From Chlamydiota bacterium (GTDB lineage Bacteria > Chlamydiota > Chlamydiia > Chlamydiales > Simkaniaceae), in NCBI GenBank assembly GCA_029556005.1, contig JAKQGT010000126.1, positions 1 through 14,737 of the forward strand: 14,737 nucleotides of DNA, in the 5' to 3' direction. Below, one piece after another: positions 1 to 5,957 of the stretch (its first letter is position 1; each line of letters opens with the position of its first letter). Both the position numbers and the translations under genes were made by a program. Under the pieces are notes generated by a model, which saw nothing but the letters and a program-made list of their open reading frames with translations, did no database searches and had not been told where the DNA came from.

Positions 1-15
1 AGAATATCTTAAAAC

Positions 16-29
16 TGACCGATCGGTCA
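16..29. promoter_or_regulatory. Perfect 14-bp palindrome, TetR-type operator or weak terminator
   Basis: TGACCGATCGGTCA is a perfect palindrome 12 bases upstream of the -35 box of the first MerR gene. The GACCG/CGGTC form resembles operators of many TetR-family repressors (family knowledge). It can also fold as a 5-bp stem with a GATC loop followed by a T-rich run (AATATTTTTTCT), so it may be a weak terminator of a gene left of the window. The second MerR promoter has no equivalent. The sequence alone does not decide between the two readings. Confidence 0.4.
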
Positions 30-41
30 ATATTTTTTCTC

Positions 42-72
42 TTTACCCTCACGTTACGTGATGTTTTATATT
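42..72 (+). promoter_or_regulatory. MerR-type promoter/operator of the first regulator gene
   Basis: The -35 box is TTTACC (42-47) and the -10 box is TATATT (67-72), separated by 19 bp. The spacer holds the dyad TCACGT-T-ACGTGA (49-61). A long spacer with an inverted repeat between the boxes is the hallmark of MerR-activated promoters. The same layout and near-identical sequence recur before the paralog at 3418-3449, so autoregulation is the simplest reading. Confidence 0.75.
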
Positions 73-115
73 GGGAACATCCTTTAAAATCATAGGGATA
101 TTAGAGGAGAAAGGA

Positions 116-877
116 ATGGTTTATACAGTCACTCAATTGGCAACACTTTCTAAAGTGAGTGTGAGAACACTCCACTGGTACGATGAGCTTGGACTCTTAA
201 AGCCTGCCTATTATGGATCCAATGGGTATCGCTATTATGCAGAAAAAGAGCTCCTTCATTTGCAGCAAATCCTTTTCTTTAGAGAATTGGGTTTTGAATT
301 AATGCAGATTAAGAAAATCTTGGGGCGGAGCGATTTTGATCAGATCGTGGCTCTGAGCTCTCATCGTCAAGTTTTAGAGAAAAGCCTTAAAAGAACACGT
401 GAGTTGATTCAAACCATTGACAAAACGATTAAACATTTAAAAGGAAACAGAAAAATGAAAGAACAGGAAGTATTCGGTGGCTTCGATCAAGCCAAGCAGA
501 AAGAATACGAACAGCAGCTCATTAACCGCTTTGGCGATAAAGTCAAGGTGAGCTTTGCAGAATGTAAGCGGAACGTCAAACATTGGACCCAAAAGGATTG
601 GGACAATACAGGTGACGCATTTAAGGTAATCGGTAAAAAGTTAGCCCAGCTCATAGAGCAAAAGGCTAAAGTTGACTCAAAAGAAGTGCAAGACGTTATC
701 CGTATGCATTTCAAATGGCTCAAACAGTTTTGGACCCCCACAAAGGAGTCTTACCCTGCTCACGGACTATTAATCGTAGAAACAGATCTACGTAAACCTT
801 ACGAAGCCTTTCATAAGGATTTGCCAGAGTTCCTCGCTAAGGGGATCCAAATCTTTGCCGAAAACGAACTCAAATAA
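116..877 (+). CDS. MerR-family regulator with TipAS-like effector domain
   Basis: This is a 253-residue transcription factor predicted to bind the dyad in its own promoter and respond to a small molecule. Residues 1-70 form a classic MerR winged-helix domain (VTQLATLSKVSVRTLHWYDE, then GLLKPAYYGSNGYRYY). A coiled-coil dimerisation helix follows at about 75-115. The rest (RFGDKVK, HWTQKDW, EVQDVIRMHFKWLKQFW) matches the TipAS/Mta effector-binding helical fold. ATG at 116 is preferred over an upstream in-frame TTG at 71 because GAGGAGAAAGG precedes it, the paralog at 3495 starts at the same point, and TTG 71 lies inside the -10 box. TipAS proteins bind cyclic peptide antibiotics in Streptomyces; the ligand here is unknown. 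It converges on the exported carbonic anhydrase gene. Confidence 0.9.
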   Translation: MVYTVTQLATLSKVSVRTLHWYDELGLLKPAYYGSNGYRYYAEKELLHLQQILFFRELGFELMQIKKILGRSDFDQIVALSSHRQVLEKSLKRTRELIQTIDKTIKHLKGNRKMKEQEVFGGFDQAKQKEYEQQLINRFGDKVKVSFAECKRNVKHWTQKDWDNTGDAFKVIGKKLAQLIEQKAKVDSKEVQDVIRMHFKWLKQFWTPTKESYPAHGLLIVETDLRKPYEAFHKDLPEFLAKGIQIFAENELK

Positions 878-880
878 TCA

Positions 881-913
881 AAAAAGAGGCAGCTGGAAGC
901 ATCCAGCTGCCTT
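881..913 (-). terminator. Rho-independent terminator, mainly for the exported carbonic anhydrase gene
   Basis: An 11-bp perfect stem (887-897 with 902-912) closes an AGCA loop. Read on the minus strand it is followed by CTTTTTTGA, a good U-tract. The minus-strand stop codon of the carbonic anhydrase (912-914) overlaps the base of the stem. On the plus strand only TT follows, so termination of the MerR gene would be weaker. Confidence 0.85.
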
Positions 914-1535
914 AATCGAGAAAATCAACGACACCAGTTGGAAGATTATAGTAAGCGCTATAGACTCCGATCTCTTTTTCTTGATTTCTTTGGTTAACGA
1001 TAGGAGATTTCAGGATAAATGTGCGCATGCGAAGAGCATTCAGCTTTACAGAGAGCTCTAACAGGTCTTTAGGATTCATGCTTTTGGCCTTTTTCACGGA
1101 GGGCTTAATATACTTAGCAATCGTTGCTATACCCTTTGTATCCCCTTTTGCTACAGCATCAACAGCTCCACACTTCTCATGCCCCATCACAACCACAATC
1201 TCAGGATGGAGGTGTCCGACTGCATATTCAATGCTTTCAAGCTCTGTGGGACCTACAACATTTCCCGCCACACGAATCACGAAGAGATCCCCCAATCCCT
1301 CATCAAAAATCACTTCAGGAACCACTCTCGAATCCGAGCAGGTCACGATCACTGCATAGGGAAATTGCCCTTCAGCTAAGGATTCTCTCCTTTCATGAGT
1401 TCGATCTGGATGAAGGAGCGTCTCATCGACAAAACGCTTATTTCCCTCTTTAAGTCTTTGGAGAGCCTCTTCAGGGGTTTGAGCACCGTTTAATGCTCCT
1501 ACGCAGAGAAATAAAAAAAACAAAACCTGTTTCAT
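912..1535 (-). CDS. Beta-carbonic anhydrase, exported (periplasmic)
   Basis: This 207-residue zinc enzyme interconverts CO2 and bicarbonate. Residues 1-18 (MKQVLFFLFLCVGALNGA) form a signal peptide with likely cleavage near NGA, so the enzyme should act in the periplasm. The mature part has all beta-class landmarks: CSDSR (Cys66, Asp68, Arg70), the GHEKCG loop with His119 and Cys122 as the other zinc ligands, and the C-terminal YYNLPTGVVDFLD. ATG at 1535 is chosen because it starts a proper signal peptide. An in-frame TTG six codons upstream would add a charged extension, and its AGG lies too close. The gene lies 38 nt downstream of the cyclase gene on the same strand and is probably cotranscribed with it. 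It ends in a strong hairpin terminator. Confidence 0.93.
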   Translation of the reverse strand: MKQVLFFLFLCVGALNGAQTPEEALQRLKEGNKRFVDETLLHPDRTHERRESLAEGQFPYAVIVTCSDSRVVPEVIFDEGLGDLFVIRVAGNVVGPTELESIEYAVGHLHPEIVVVMGHEKCGAVDAVAKGDTKGIATIAKYIKPSVKKAKSMNPKDLLELSVKLNALRMRTFILKSPIVNQRNQEKEIGVYSAYYNLPTGVVDFLD

Positions 1536-1573
1536 ATTTTCTTCATAGCGCAATTCCTAAACTTTGACAAGCG

Positions 1574-2203
1574 CTATTCAACCAGAATCGCGCGGGCAGG
1601 AGCCCCATCAGAATGGGCAATTTTTAAGGGAAGGCAGTAAAGGGTATAATTCCCTTCCTCCACATTGGCTAGATTGAGTCCTTCAACAATCACAACGTCT
1701 TTCTTGAGAAGCACTTCATGAGTAGCAACAAGATCGTGAAAAGAAGCCACGGAAAGGGCATCTACTCCTACAAGGAGAATCCCTCTTTGAGCGATATACT
1801 CCGCTCCACTCTTATCAAGAGCAATATAGTTCTCATCAAATTCTGTGGCCCCTTGGGCCCAATGCTCGCTGTTCTTTGTCTTGATTAAAAGGCGTTTTGT
1901 TCCTTCGGGAATAGAGACCTTTTGGAAAGCGGCTTTTGTTAAAACACTTTCCCCGAATATTTCGATAACAACAGCTTCCCCAACAAGAATTTCTAAGGGG
2001 AGTGATGCAACACAACTCCCCCCTTTTAAAAAATGGCACGGGGCATCGACATGGGTTCCCGTATGGGCCCCCATTTTGATATAGGTGACATTGGCCATAT
2101 CTCCCCCTTCTAAAGTCATCTTTCTTTCGATGTGTGTACGACGATCCCCAGGCCAAACGGGAAGGGTTTCAGAAAGGGTTAGGCTAATGTCATGTATCTT
2201 CAT
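1574..2203 (-). CDS. Metal-dependent cyclase family protein, kynurenine formamidase-like
   Basis: A 209-residue protein of the cyclase/KynB family, whose best known members hydrolyse N-formylkynurenine to kynurenine with two divalent metals. The length equals that of typical bacterial KynB. The signature HTGTHVDAPCHF supplies His47, His51, Asp53 and His57. His162 (ATHEVLL) and Glu174 (VEGLNL) match the remaining metal ligands. WPGD near residue 17 and SDGAPARAI near the C terminus are also family features. There is no signal peptide, so it is cytosolic. The start has GAGTAGG 4 nt upstream. No kynureninase or tryptophan dioxygenase gene is in the window, so the substrate is not certain and I withhold the symbol. 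Its partner in the transcript is the exported carbonic anhydrase. Confidence 0.88.
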   Translation of the reverse strand: MKIHDISLTLSETLPVWPGDRRTHIERKMTLEGGDMANVTYIKMGAHTGTHVDAPCHFLKGGSCVASLPLEILVGEAVVIEIFGESVLTKAAFQKVSIPEGTKRLLIKTKNSEHWAQGATEFDENYIALDKSGAEYIAQRGILLVGVDALSVASFHDLVATHEVLLKKDVVIVEGLNLANVEEGNYTLYCLPLKIAHSDGAPARAILVE

Positions 2204-2236
2204 TTACCTACTCTTTTGGTTTTACCAAGACTAAGG

Positions 2237-2306
2237 TATACTCAAACAACTTCAAAAATTGGTTTTGGGCTAGCGCGAAACCAATTTTTGAAGTTGTTTG
2301 AGTATA
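2237..2306. repeat. Perfect 29-bp inverted repeat with 12-nt loop
   Basis: Arms at 2237-2265 and 2278-2306 are exact reverse complements over 29 bp, separated by TGGGCTAGCGCG. It lies in the 154-nt gap between the cytosolic carbonic anhydrase gene and the cyclase gene, both minus strand. No U-tract follows on either strand, so it is not a standard terminator. It could be a mobile palindromic (MITE- or REP-like) unit, an RNA-processing hairpin or a regulatory stem-loop. A diverged single arm occurs at 6424-6446. Confidence 0.95.
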
Positions 2307-2329
2307 AGTCCAAGTAGAAATGATCTCAT
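2270..2329 (-). CDS. Possible 19-residue leader peptide running into the hairpin
   Basis: An ATG at 2329 lies 6 nt after a near-perfect Shine-Dalgarno, GGAGGAG (2336-2342, minus strand). It opens a 19-codon frame, MRSFLLGLILKQLQKLVSR, whose TAG falls in the loop of the 29-bp inverted repeat. The ribosome binding site is the strongest in the neighbourhood, yet no longer gene uses it. Either it is a real leader whose translation would keep the hairpin open upstream of the cyclase gene, or it is the beginning of a gene cut short when the palindrome arrived. There is no homology evidence. Confidence 0.35.
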   Translation of the reverse strand: MRSFLLGLILKQLQKLVSR

Positions 2330-2357
2330 GATTTTCTCCTCCGTTTGATCATTACCA

Positions 2358-3011
2358 TTAATGGAGCTGAAGTGTGCAGAAGGCTTCGTCGATCTGATCG
2401 ATCGAAGAGATGCAGCATTTGAGATCTTTTAAAAGCCCTGTAGAAAGATCATAAACCCAACCATGGATGGAGAGCTTTTTCTTTTGATTCCAGGCATTTT
2501 GAACAATCGTAGTATGACAGATATTCATGACCTGGTGCAAAACGTTAAGCTCAACTAGCCGTTCATATTTTTTTTGTGTGTCTTTAATGGGATCAAGGAT
2601 CTCTTTTTCTCGAAAGGAGACATCCCGAATATGGCGCAGCCAATTATCCACCAACCCAAACTGCTTGTTCTCCATGGCTGCTGAAACACCTCCACATCCA
2701 TAATGACCACACACAATCACATGCTCAATTCCTAAATAATCGATTCCGTATTGGAGGACAGAAAGACAATTAAAATCTGTATGGGGAAAGACATTGGCTA
2801 CATTCCGATGCACAAAGACCTCTCCGGGATCCAGGCCTAAAATTTCATTCGCAGGGATCCGGCTATCGGAACATCCTATCCAGAGGTATTTCGGCGTCTG
2901 TCCACCCGTAAGTCTCTCAAAAAACTCAGAGTCTTGCTTACGCTTACCAGCTGCCCATTCACGGTTATTTTCAAAAAGATGTTTAAGTTCTCTCATAGTG
3001 ACGTTGATCAT
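2358..3011 (-). CDS. can: Beta-carbonic anhydrase, cytosolic Can type
   Basis: This 217-residue zinc enzyme supplies bicarbonate in the cytosol. It resembles E. coli Can in length and along its whole sequence: WIGCSDSR (Cys47, Asp49, Arg51), GEVFVHRNVAN, HTDFNCLSVLQY, CGHYGCGG (His103, Cys106), NNWLRHIRD-like segment and IHGWVYDL. There is no signal peptide. Met1 has an AAGG only one base away, placed in a small stem, so the start is uncertain. Met6 (2996) aligns with the first residue of E. coli Can but has no clear ribosome binding site. It is followed by the 154-nt hairpin region and then the cyclase gene. It differs strongly from the exported carbonic anhydrase at 912-1535, so the two are not a recent duplication. 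Confidence 0.93.
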   Translation of the reverse strand: MINVTMRELKHLFENNREWAAGKRKQDSEFFERLTGGQTPKYLWIGCSDSRIPANEILGLDPGEVFVHRNVANVFPHTDFNCLSVLQYGIDYLGIEHVIVCGHYGCGGVSAAMENKQFGLVDNWLRHIRDVSFREKEILDPIKDTQKKYERLVELNVLHQVMNICHTTIVQNAWNQKKKLSIHGWVYDLSTGLLKDLKCCISSIDQIDEAFCTLQLH

Positions 3012-3201
3012 ACCTTTTTTCAGGTATTTTTTTTCATCATTTTTTCTTTGATCCCGTTTTTAATCATTGAATATAAGGAATATAAAAATGTTCTACACAA
3101 ATATGTACCTTTCTAACAAAATGGGATTCATAGTAATTTCAAACCGGGCACCGCTTGGGAGGAGTTACTAGCAACAATGAAACCTTTTGAGTAGGTAAAC
3201 T

Positions 3202-3348
3202 ATGTCTTACATGGACGACAAAAATAAAAATAAACCTCAACAACAACAAAATAAAAATCCTTCTCCAGGATCTAACATGGCCAAAGGAGCTAATCCAAAA
3301 GCGAAAAGCTCTCCTAGAGGTCAACAACAACAGTCCAAAAAGAAATAA
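3202..3348 (+). CDS. Small basic Lys/Gln/Asn-rich protein, 48 residues
   Basis: ATG at 3202 opens 48 codons: MSYMDDKNKNKPQQQQ, then NKNPSPGS, MAKGANPKAKSSPRG and a QQQQSKKK end. The product is hydrophilic, strongly basic, has two Gln tracts and no membrane segment, so it is probably disordered and could bind nucleic acid. I recognise no family. Support for a real gene is GAGTAGG at the usual distance (the same sequence precedes the cyclase start) and a textbook terminator 20 nt after the stop. A five-codon frame (MKPFE, 3177-3194) with GGGAGGAG 12 nt ahead of it ends 7 nt before the start and might couple translation. No clear promoter is visible in the 190-nt gap 3012-3201. Confidence 0.6.
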   Translation: MSYMDDKNKNKPQQQQNKNPSPGSNMAKGANPKAKSSPRGQQQQSKKK

Positions 3349-3367
3349 GACTTTTACAATTTTTCTT

Positions 3368-3402
3368 AAAAGGCATGCTCGGGTGAGCATGCCTTTTTTT
3401 TT
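3368..3402 (+). terminator. Strong Rho-independent terminator of the small basic gene
   Basis: A stem of at least 12 bp (AAAGGCATGCTC with GAGCATGCCTTT) closes a GGGT loop (3381-3384) and runs into a stretch of ten Ts. It isolates the small gene from the MerR promoter that begins at 3418. The A-rich left flank is short, so the main direction is plus. Confidence 0.92.
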
Positions 3403-3417
3403 ATTTAAAAGTAGCGC

Positions 3418-3449
3418 TTGACCCTTACGTATACGTGATTGTGTATATT
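3418..3449 (+). promoter_or_regulatory. MerR-type promoter/operator of the second regulator gene
   Basis: TTGACC (3418-3423) and TATATT (3444-3449) are separated by 20 bp. The spacer contains TTACGT-AT-ACGTGA (3425-3438), an inverted repeat whose core ACGTATACGT is a perfect palindrome. Sequence, box order and the downstream leader (TTTAAAATCA, then GGAT and an AGGAGA ribosome binding site) match the promoter at 42-72, with one extra base in the spacer. Autoregulation or cross-regulation by the two MerR paralogs is inferred. Confidence 0.78.
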
Positions 3450-3494
3450 GGAAGTATCTTTTAAAATCAGTGGGATTTTAAAGGAGAGGAATCA

Positions 3495-4286
3495 ATGGCT
3501 TATACTGTGAAAAAACTTAGTAATCTCTCAGGGATATCGGTACGTACGCTCCACTTTTATGAAGAGCTTGGCCTTCTCAAGCCAGCCTATTATGGATCTA
3601 ATGGCTACCGCTATTATGAAGCACAAGAGCTTTTGCAGCTCCAACAAATTCTTTTCTTTAAGGAACTTGGATTGACGCTCAAGCAAATCCAAAAAATCCT
3701 TAATAGAAGCGATTTTGATCAACTGCTTGCCCTACACTCTCATCGAGAGGCCCTCAGTCATGAGAAGAAAAAAATAGACTTACTAATTAAGACCATTGAT
3801 AAAACCATCCATCACCTGAAAGGGAGTCAACAAATGCAAGATAAAGAGATGTTTAAAGGCTTTTATGAATGGGCTAATAATAAGGGAGAAGAATCCTATT
3901 TTATTGGCCGCTTGTCTGATATTGAAAAATGTGAAACAAGCGCTGAAAAAATTGTTTTAAAAAGTGTGAAAAAATCTCCCCCTGAAAAGAGAGAGAAATC
4001 CTATTGGGAAAGTCTTGAAAAAAAGACCCAGCGTATCTATGGCGCCCTCGCCAAGTGTCTCGATGAAGGGCTGGCACCCGGATCCCCTGAAGTTCAAGAT
4101 TTGATTGAAAAACACTATACTTTTGCAGGAGAGTTTCATGAGATCTCTCAGGAGGTTTATCGGGCCCTCGCTGAGCTCTATCGCACCCACCCTGCTTACC
4201 AAAAGCAGCTCGATTTTTTCCATCCCAAGCTCAAGGATTTCATGTCTGAAGCCATGGAAATTTTTGCTTCTCAAATCCTTTCTTAA
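3495..4286 (+). CDS. MerR-family regulator with TipAS-like domain, paralog of the gene at 116
   Basis: A 263-residue regulator. The DNA-binding part (MAYTVKKLSNLSGISVRTLH, then FYEELGLLKPAYYGSNGYRYY) is almost the same as in the 116-877 product, as is the IDKTIHHLKG end of the coiled coil near residue 108. The C-terminal domain is much more diverged and about 10 residues longer, with an insertion rich in Lys and Glu (EKIVLKSVKKSPPEKREKS). It keeps the TipAS-like EVQDLIEKHYTFAGEFHEIS block. The ribosome binding site is AAAGGAGAGGA. The shared DNA-binding face but separate effector domain suggests the pair can act on the same operators in response to different ligands. This is inference. Confidence 0.9.
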   Translation: MAYTVKKLSNLSGISVRTLHFYEELGLLKPAYYGSNGYRYYEAQELLQLQQILFFKELGLTLKQIQKILNRSDFDQLLALHSHREALSHEKKKIDLLIKTIDKTIHHLKGSQQMQDKEMFKGFYEWANNKGEESYFIGRLSDIEKCETSAEKIVLKSVKKSPPEKREKSYWESLEKKTQRIYGALAKCLDEGLAPGSPEVQDLIEKHYTFAGEFHEISQEVYRALAELYRTHPAYQKQLDFFHPKLKDFMSEAMEIFASQILS

Positions 4287-4290
4287 CCCA

Positions 4291-4328
4291 AAAAGGAGCT
4301 CTTTAAAAGGAGCTCCCAATTTTTATTT
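4291..4328 (+). terminator. Rho-independent terminator of the second MerR gene
   Basis: GGAGCTC (4295-4301) pairs with GAGCTCC (4310-4316) around an 8-nt loop, followed by CAATTTTTATTT. It begins 9 nt after the stop codon. Confidence 0.8.
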
Positions 4329-4356
4329 AATGAGTTTTTGAATTATCACATATCTT

Positions 4357-4385
4357 TTAATCCCGAAAATGCAATAGACTATAAT
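4357..4385 (+). promoter_or_regulatory. Candidate sigma-70 promoter of the helicase gene
   Basis: A perfect TATAAT lies at 4380-4385, 30 bp before the helicase start, with a poor TTAATC (4357-4362) 17 bp upstream. The gap after the preceding terminator supports an independent promoter here. Confidence 0.45.
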
Positions 4386-4414
4386 ATCCAACAAACACCA
4401 AAACTGGATATATA

Positions 4415-5692
4415 ATGACTTTTGATACTTTAAACCTTCATCCAAAAATTCTTCAAGCCGTCGCAAAGGCGGGCTATTCGAAACCTACTAAGATCCAGTT
4501 AGACGCTATTCCTGAAATCTTAAAAGGATCCGATCTTCGCGCTTCAGCACAAACCGGAACGGGAAAAACGGCAGCATTTCTTCTGCCCGCTTTAAACCGT
4601 TTAATGAATCCACCAATAAACGCGAGTAAGGGGCCGCGTATCCTTGTCCTTGTCCCTACAAGGGAACTTGCCATGCAGATTGCAACGCAAACCGAAAAGT
4701 ACAGTAAGTATCTCAGCCAAGTGAAAACGGTTTGTGTCGTTGGGGGAGTCCCCTACCCTGCACAGGTCCGCAAACTTTCCCGTCCCTATGAGGTCTTGAT
4801 CGCAACGCCAGGGCGTTTGATTGACTATATTGACCGTGGAAAAATCGACTTCTCTCGTTTAGAGATGCTTGTTCTTGATGAAGCAGATCGCATGCTAGAC
4901 ATGGGATTTGTGGACCCGGTCAAAAAGATCGCTTCTTGTACTCCTCCATCGAGACAAACGCTCCTATTTTCTGCAACCCTTCAAGGAAGCGTAATTCAGT
5001 TATCAGAAGCGCTCTTAAAGAATCCTGTAGAAATCGTGGTTAAGGCTGAGAAGGAAAATCATGAAAATATCAAGCAAAGTCTCCACTATGCTGATAATCT
5101 GCAGCATAAAAATCGCCTTCTAGACCATATCCTCAGTCAAGAAAATGTCACGAATGCCATTGTCTTCACTTCAACAAAGCGACATGCGAATCAACTGGTT
5201 GGTGATCTTAAAGATAAGCAGTATTTAGCTGCAGCTTTGCATGGAAATATGAATCAAAGACAAAGAACACGGACAATCGCACAGCTGCGCAATGGAACGG
5301 TTAAAATCTTAGTTGCAACCGATGTCGCCGCTAGAGGGATTGATGTCCAAGCCATCTCTCACGTGATCAATTACGATCTTCCTGAAACGGCTGAGGATTA
5401 TGTGCATCGGATTGGAAGAACAGGGAGAGCGGGAGCTAAAGGGATTGCCCTTTCTTTTGTTACGGGTCGTGATGCCTACAAGGTAAAAAAGATTGAAAAA
5501 TTTACAGCACAGGAAATTGCCATTGAGGTGATTGCGGGCTTAGAGCCCACGGGAAAAAAACAAGATACAGAACAGAAACCGAGAAAACGCCCCCGTCCCC
5601 AACGCAAAGAGGGGGCTTATCGACGTATCCATGAGAAAAAAAAGCCTGCCAAAAAACGTAGTTCTCCCCGAAAAAGGCAAAAAAATAGGTAA
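4415..5692 (+). CDS. DEAD-box ATP-dependent RNA helicase, RhlE-like
   Basis: A 425-residue RNA helicase that unwinds or remodels RNA (ribosome assembly, mRNA turnover in known relatives). All motifs are intact in order: Q motif (FDTLNLHPKIL, then PTKIQ at 24-28), motif I AQTGTGKT (45-52), Ia PTRELA (81-86), Ib TPGR (131-134), II DEAD (155-158), III SAT (186-188), V ARGID (306-310) and VI HRIGRTGR (331-338). The C-terminal tail from about residue 380 is very basic (KPRKRPRPQRK, KKPAKKRSSPRKRQKNR), as in RhlE-type proteins, and probably grips RNA. The ribosome binding site is weak (CTGGA). The stop codon is embedded in the hairpin at 5685-5710, shared with the convergent Cdd1-like gene. CsdA- or SrmB-like assignment is less likely because of the short tail. 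Confidence 0.95.
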   Translation: MTFDTLNLHPKILQAVAKAGYSKPTKIQLDAIPEILKGSDLRASAQTGTGKTAAFLLPALNRLMNPPINASKGPRILVLVPTRELAMQIATQTEKYSKYLSQVKTVCVVGGVPYPAQVRKLSRPYEVLIATPGRLIDYIDRGKIDFSRLEMLVLDEADRMLDMGFVDPVKKIASCTPPSRQTLLFSATLQGSVIQLSEALLKNPVEIVVKAEKENHENIKQSLHYADNLQHKNRLLDHILSQENVTNAIVFTSTKRHANQLVGDLKDKQYLAAALHGNMNQRQRTRTIAQLRNGTVKILVATDVAARGIDVQAISHVINYDLPETAEDYVHRIGRTGRAGAKGIALSFVTGRDAYKVKKIEKFTAQEIAIEVIAGLEPTGKKQDTEQKPRKRPRPQRKEGAYRRIHEKKKPAKKRSSPRKRQKNR

Positions 5693-5710
5693 TACCGGAG
5701 TGTTACCTAT
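5679..5710 (-). terminator. Terminator at the end of the minus-strand run, overlapping both stop codons
   Basis: ATAGGTAA (5685-5692) pairs with TTACCTAT (5703-5710) around a 10-nt loop. On the minus strand the stem is followed by seven Ts, a good U-tract. On the plus strand only CTTT follows. The helicase TAA (5690-5692) and the minus-strand TAA (5705-5703) are both inside the stem. Confidence 0.8.
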
Positions 5711-5957
5711 CTTTCCAGTTCCACCACTTGAGAAGCTCGGGATCGGGATCTTTTGTTTCCGCAAAATAGACGGCGCATCGAAAGACATAAAGCATGCACC
5801 GATCGACAGGACATTTTTTGAGAAGACATAAATCTTGATAGAGCTTTTCGGGGTCTTTTCCTATAAGCTCTTCAACAGAAACGAAACCCAAGTCTAAAAA
5901 ATCTTGGGCAATGCTTTTTCCCACCCCTGGAATCTGTTTAAACGCTGCGATTGTCAT
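5703..5957 (-). CDS. Cdd1/pathogenicity-locus family helix-hairpin-helix protein
   Basis: An 84-residue protein. The N-terminal IPGVGKSIAQDFLDLGF is a helix-hairpin-helix with the GVG turn, a non-specific DNA-binding element. VEELIGKDPEKLYQDLC and PVDRCMLYVFRCAVYFAE then match the small Cdd1 family found beside unrelated genes in many bacteria, whose role is unknown. The conserved PVDRC and FRCAVY cysteines are present. Its start overlaps the stop of the GyrI-like gene by 4 nt, so the two are translationally coupled. It is the last gene of the minus-strand run before the terminator. Confidence 0.85.
   Translation of the reverse strand: MTIAAFKQIPGVGKSIAQDFLDLGFVSVEELIGKDPEKLYQDLCLLKKCPVDRCMLYVFRCAVYFAETKDPDPELLKWWNWKDR

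Noticed and set aside
487..741. Minus-strand 84-codon open frame inside the first MerR gene
   Set aside because: Antisense shadow of a well-supported gene, Ser/Cys/Leu-rich with no domain and no ribosome binding site.
855..1359. Plus-strand open frames across the exported carbonic anhydrase gene
   Set aside because: They run through the terminator hairpin or antisense to zinc-binding motifs and show no recognisable domain.
1836..2156. 106-codon minus-strand frame inside the cyclase gene
   Set aside because: Out-of-frame shadow of the KynB-like gene, whose own frame carries all metal ligands.
3139..3390. 83-codon minus-strand frame opposite the small basic gene, hydrophobic
   Set aside because: It starts inside the terminator hairpin and its hydrophobic runs are the complement of Lys/Asn-rich codons.
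4291..4316. Direct repeat AAAAGGAGCTC in tandem
   Set aside because: Explained by the terminator hairpin, because GAGCTC is itself palindromic and occurs in both arms.
3957..4319. 120-codon minus-strand frame over the second MerR gene
   Set aside because: Antisense shadow that begins in the terminator stem; no domain.
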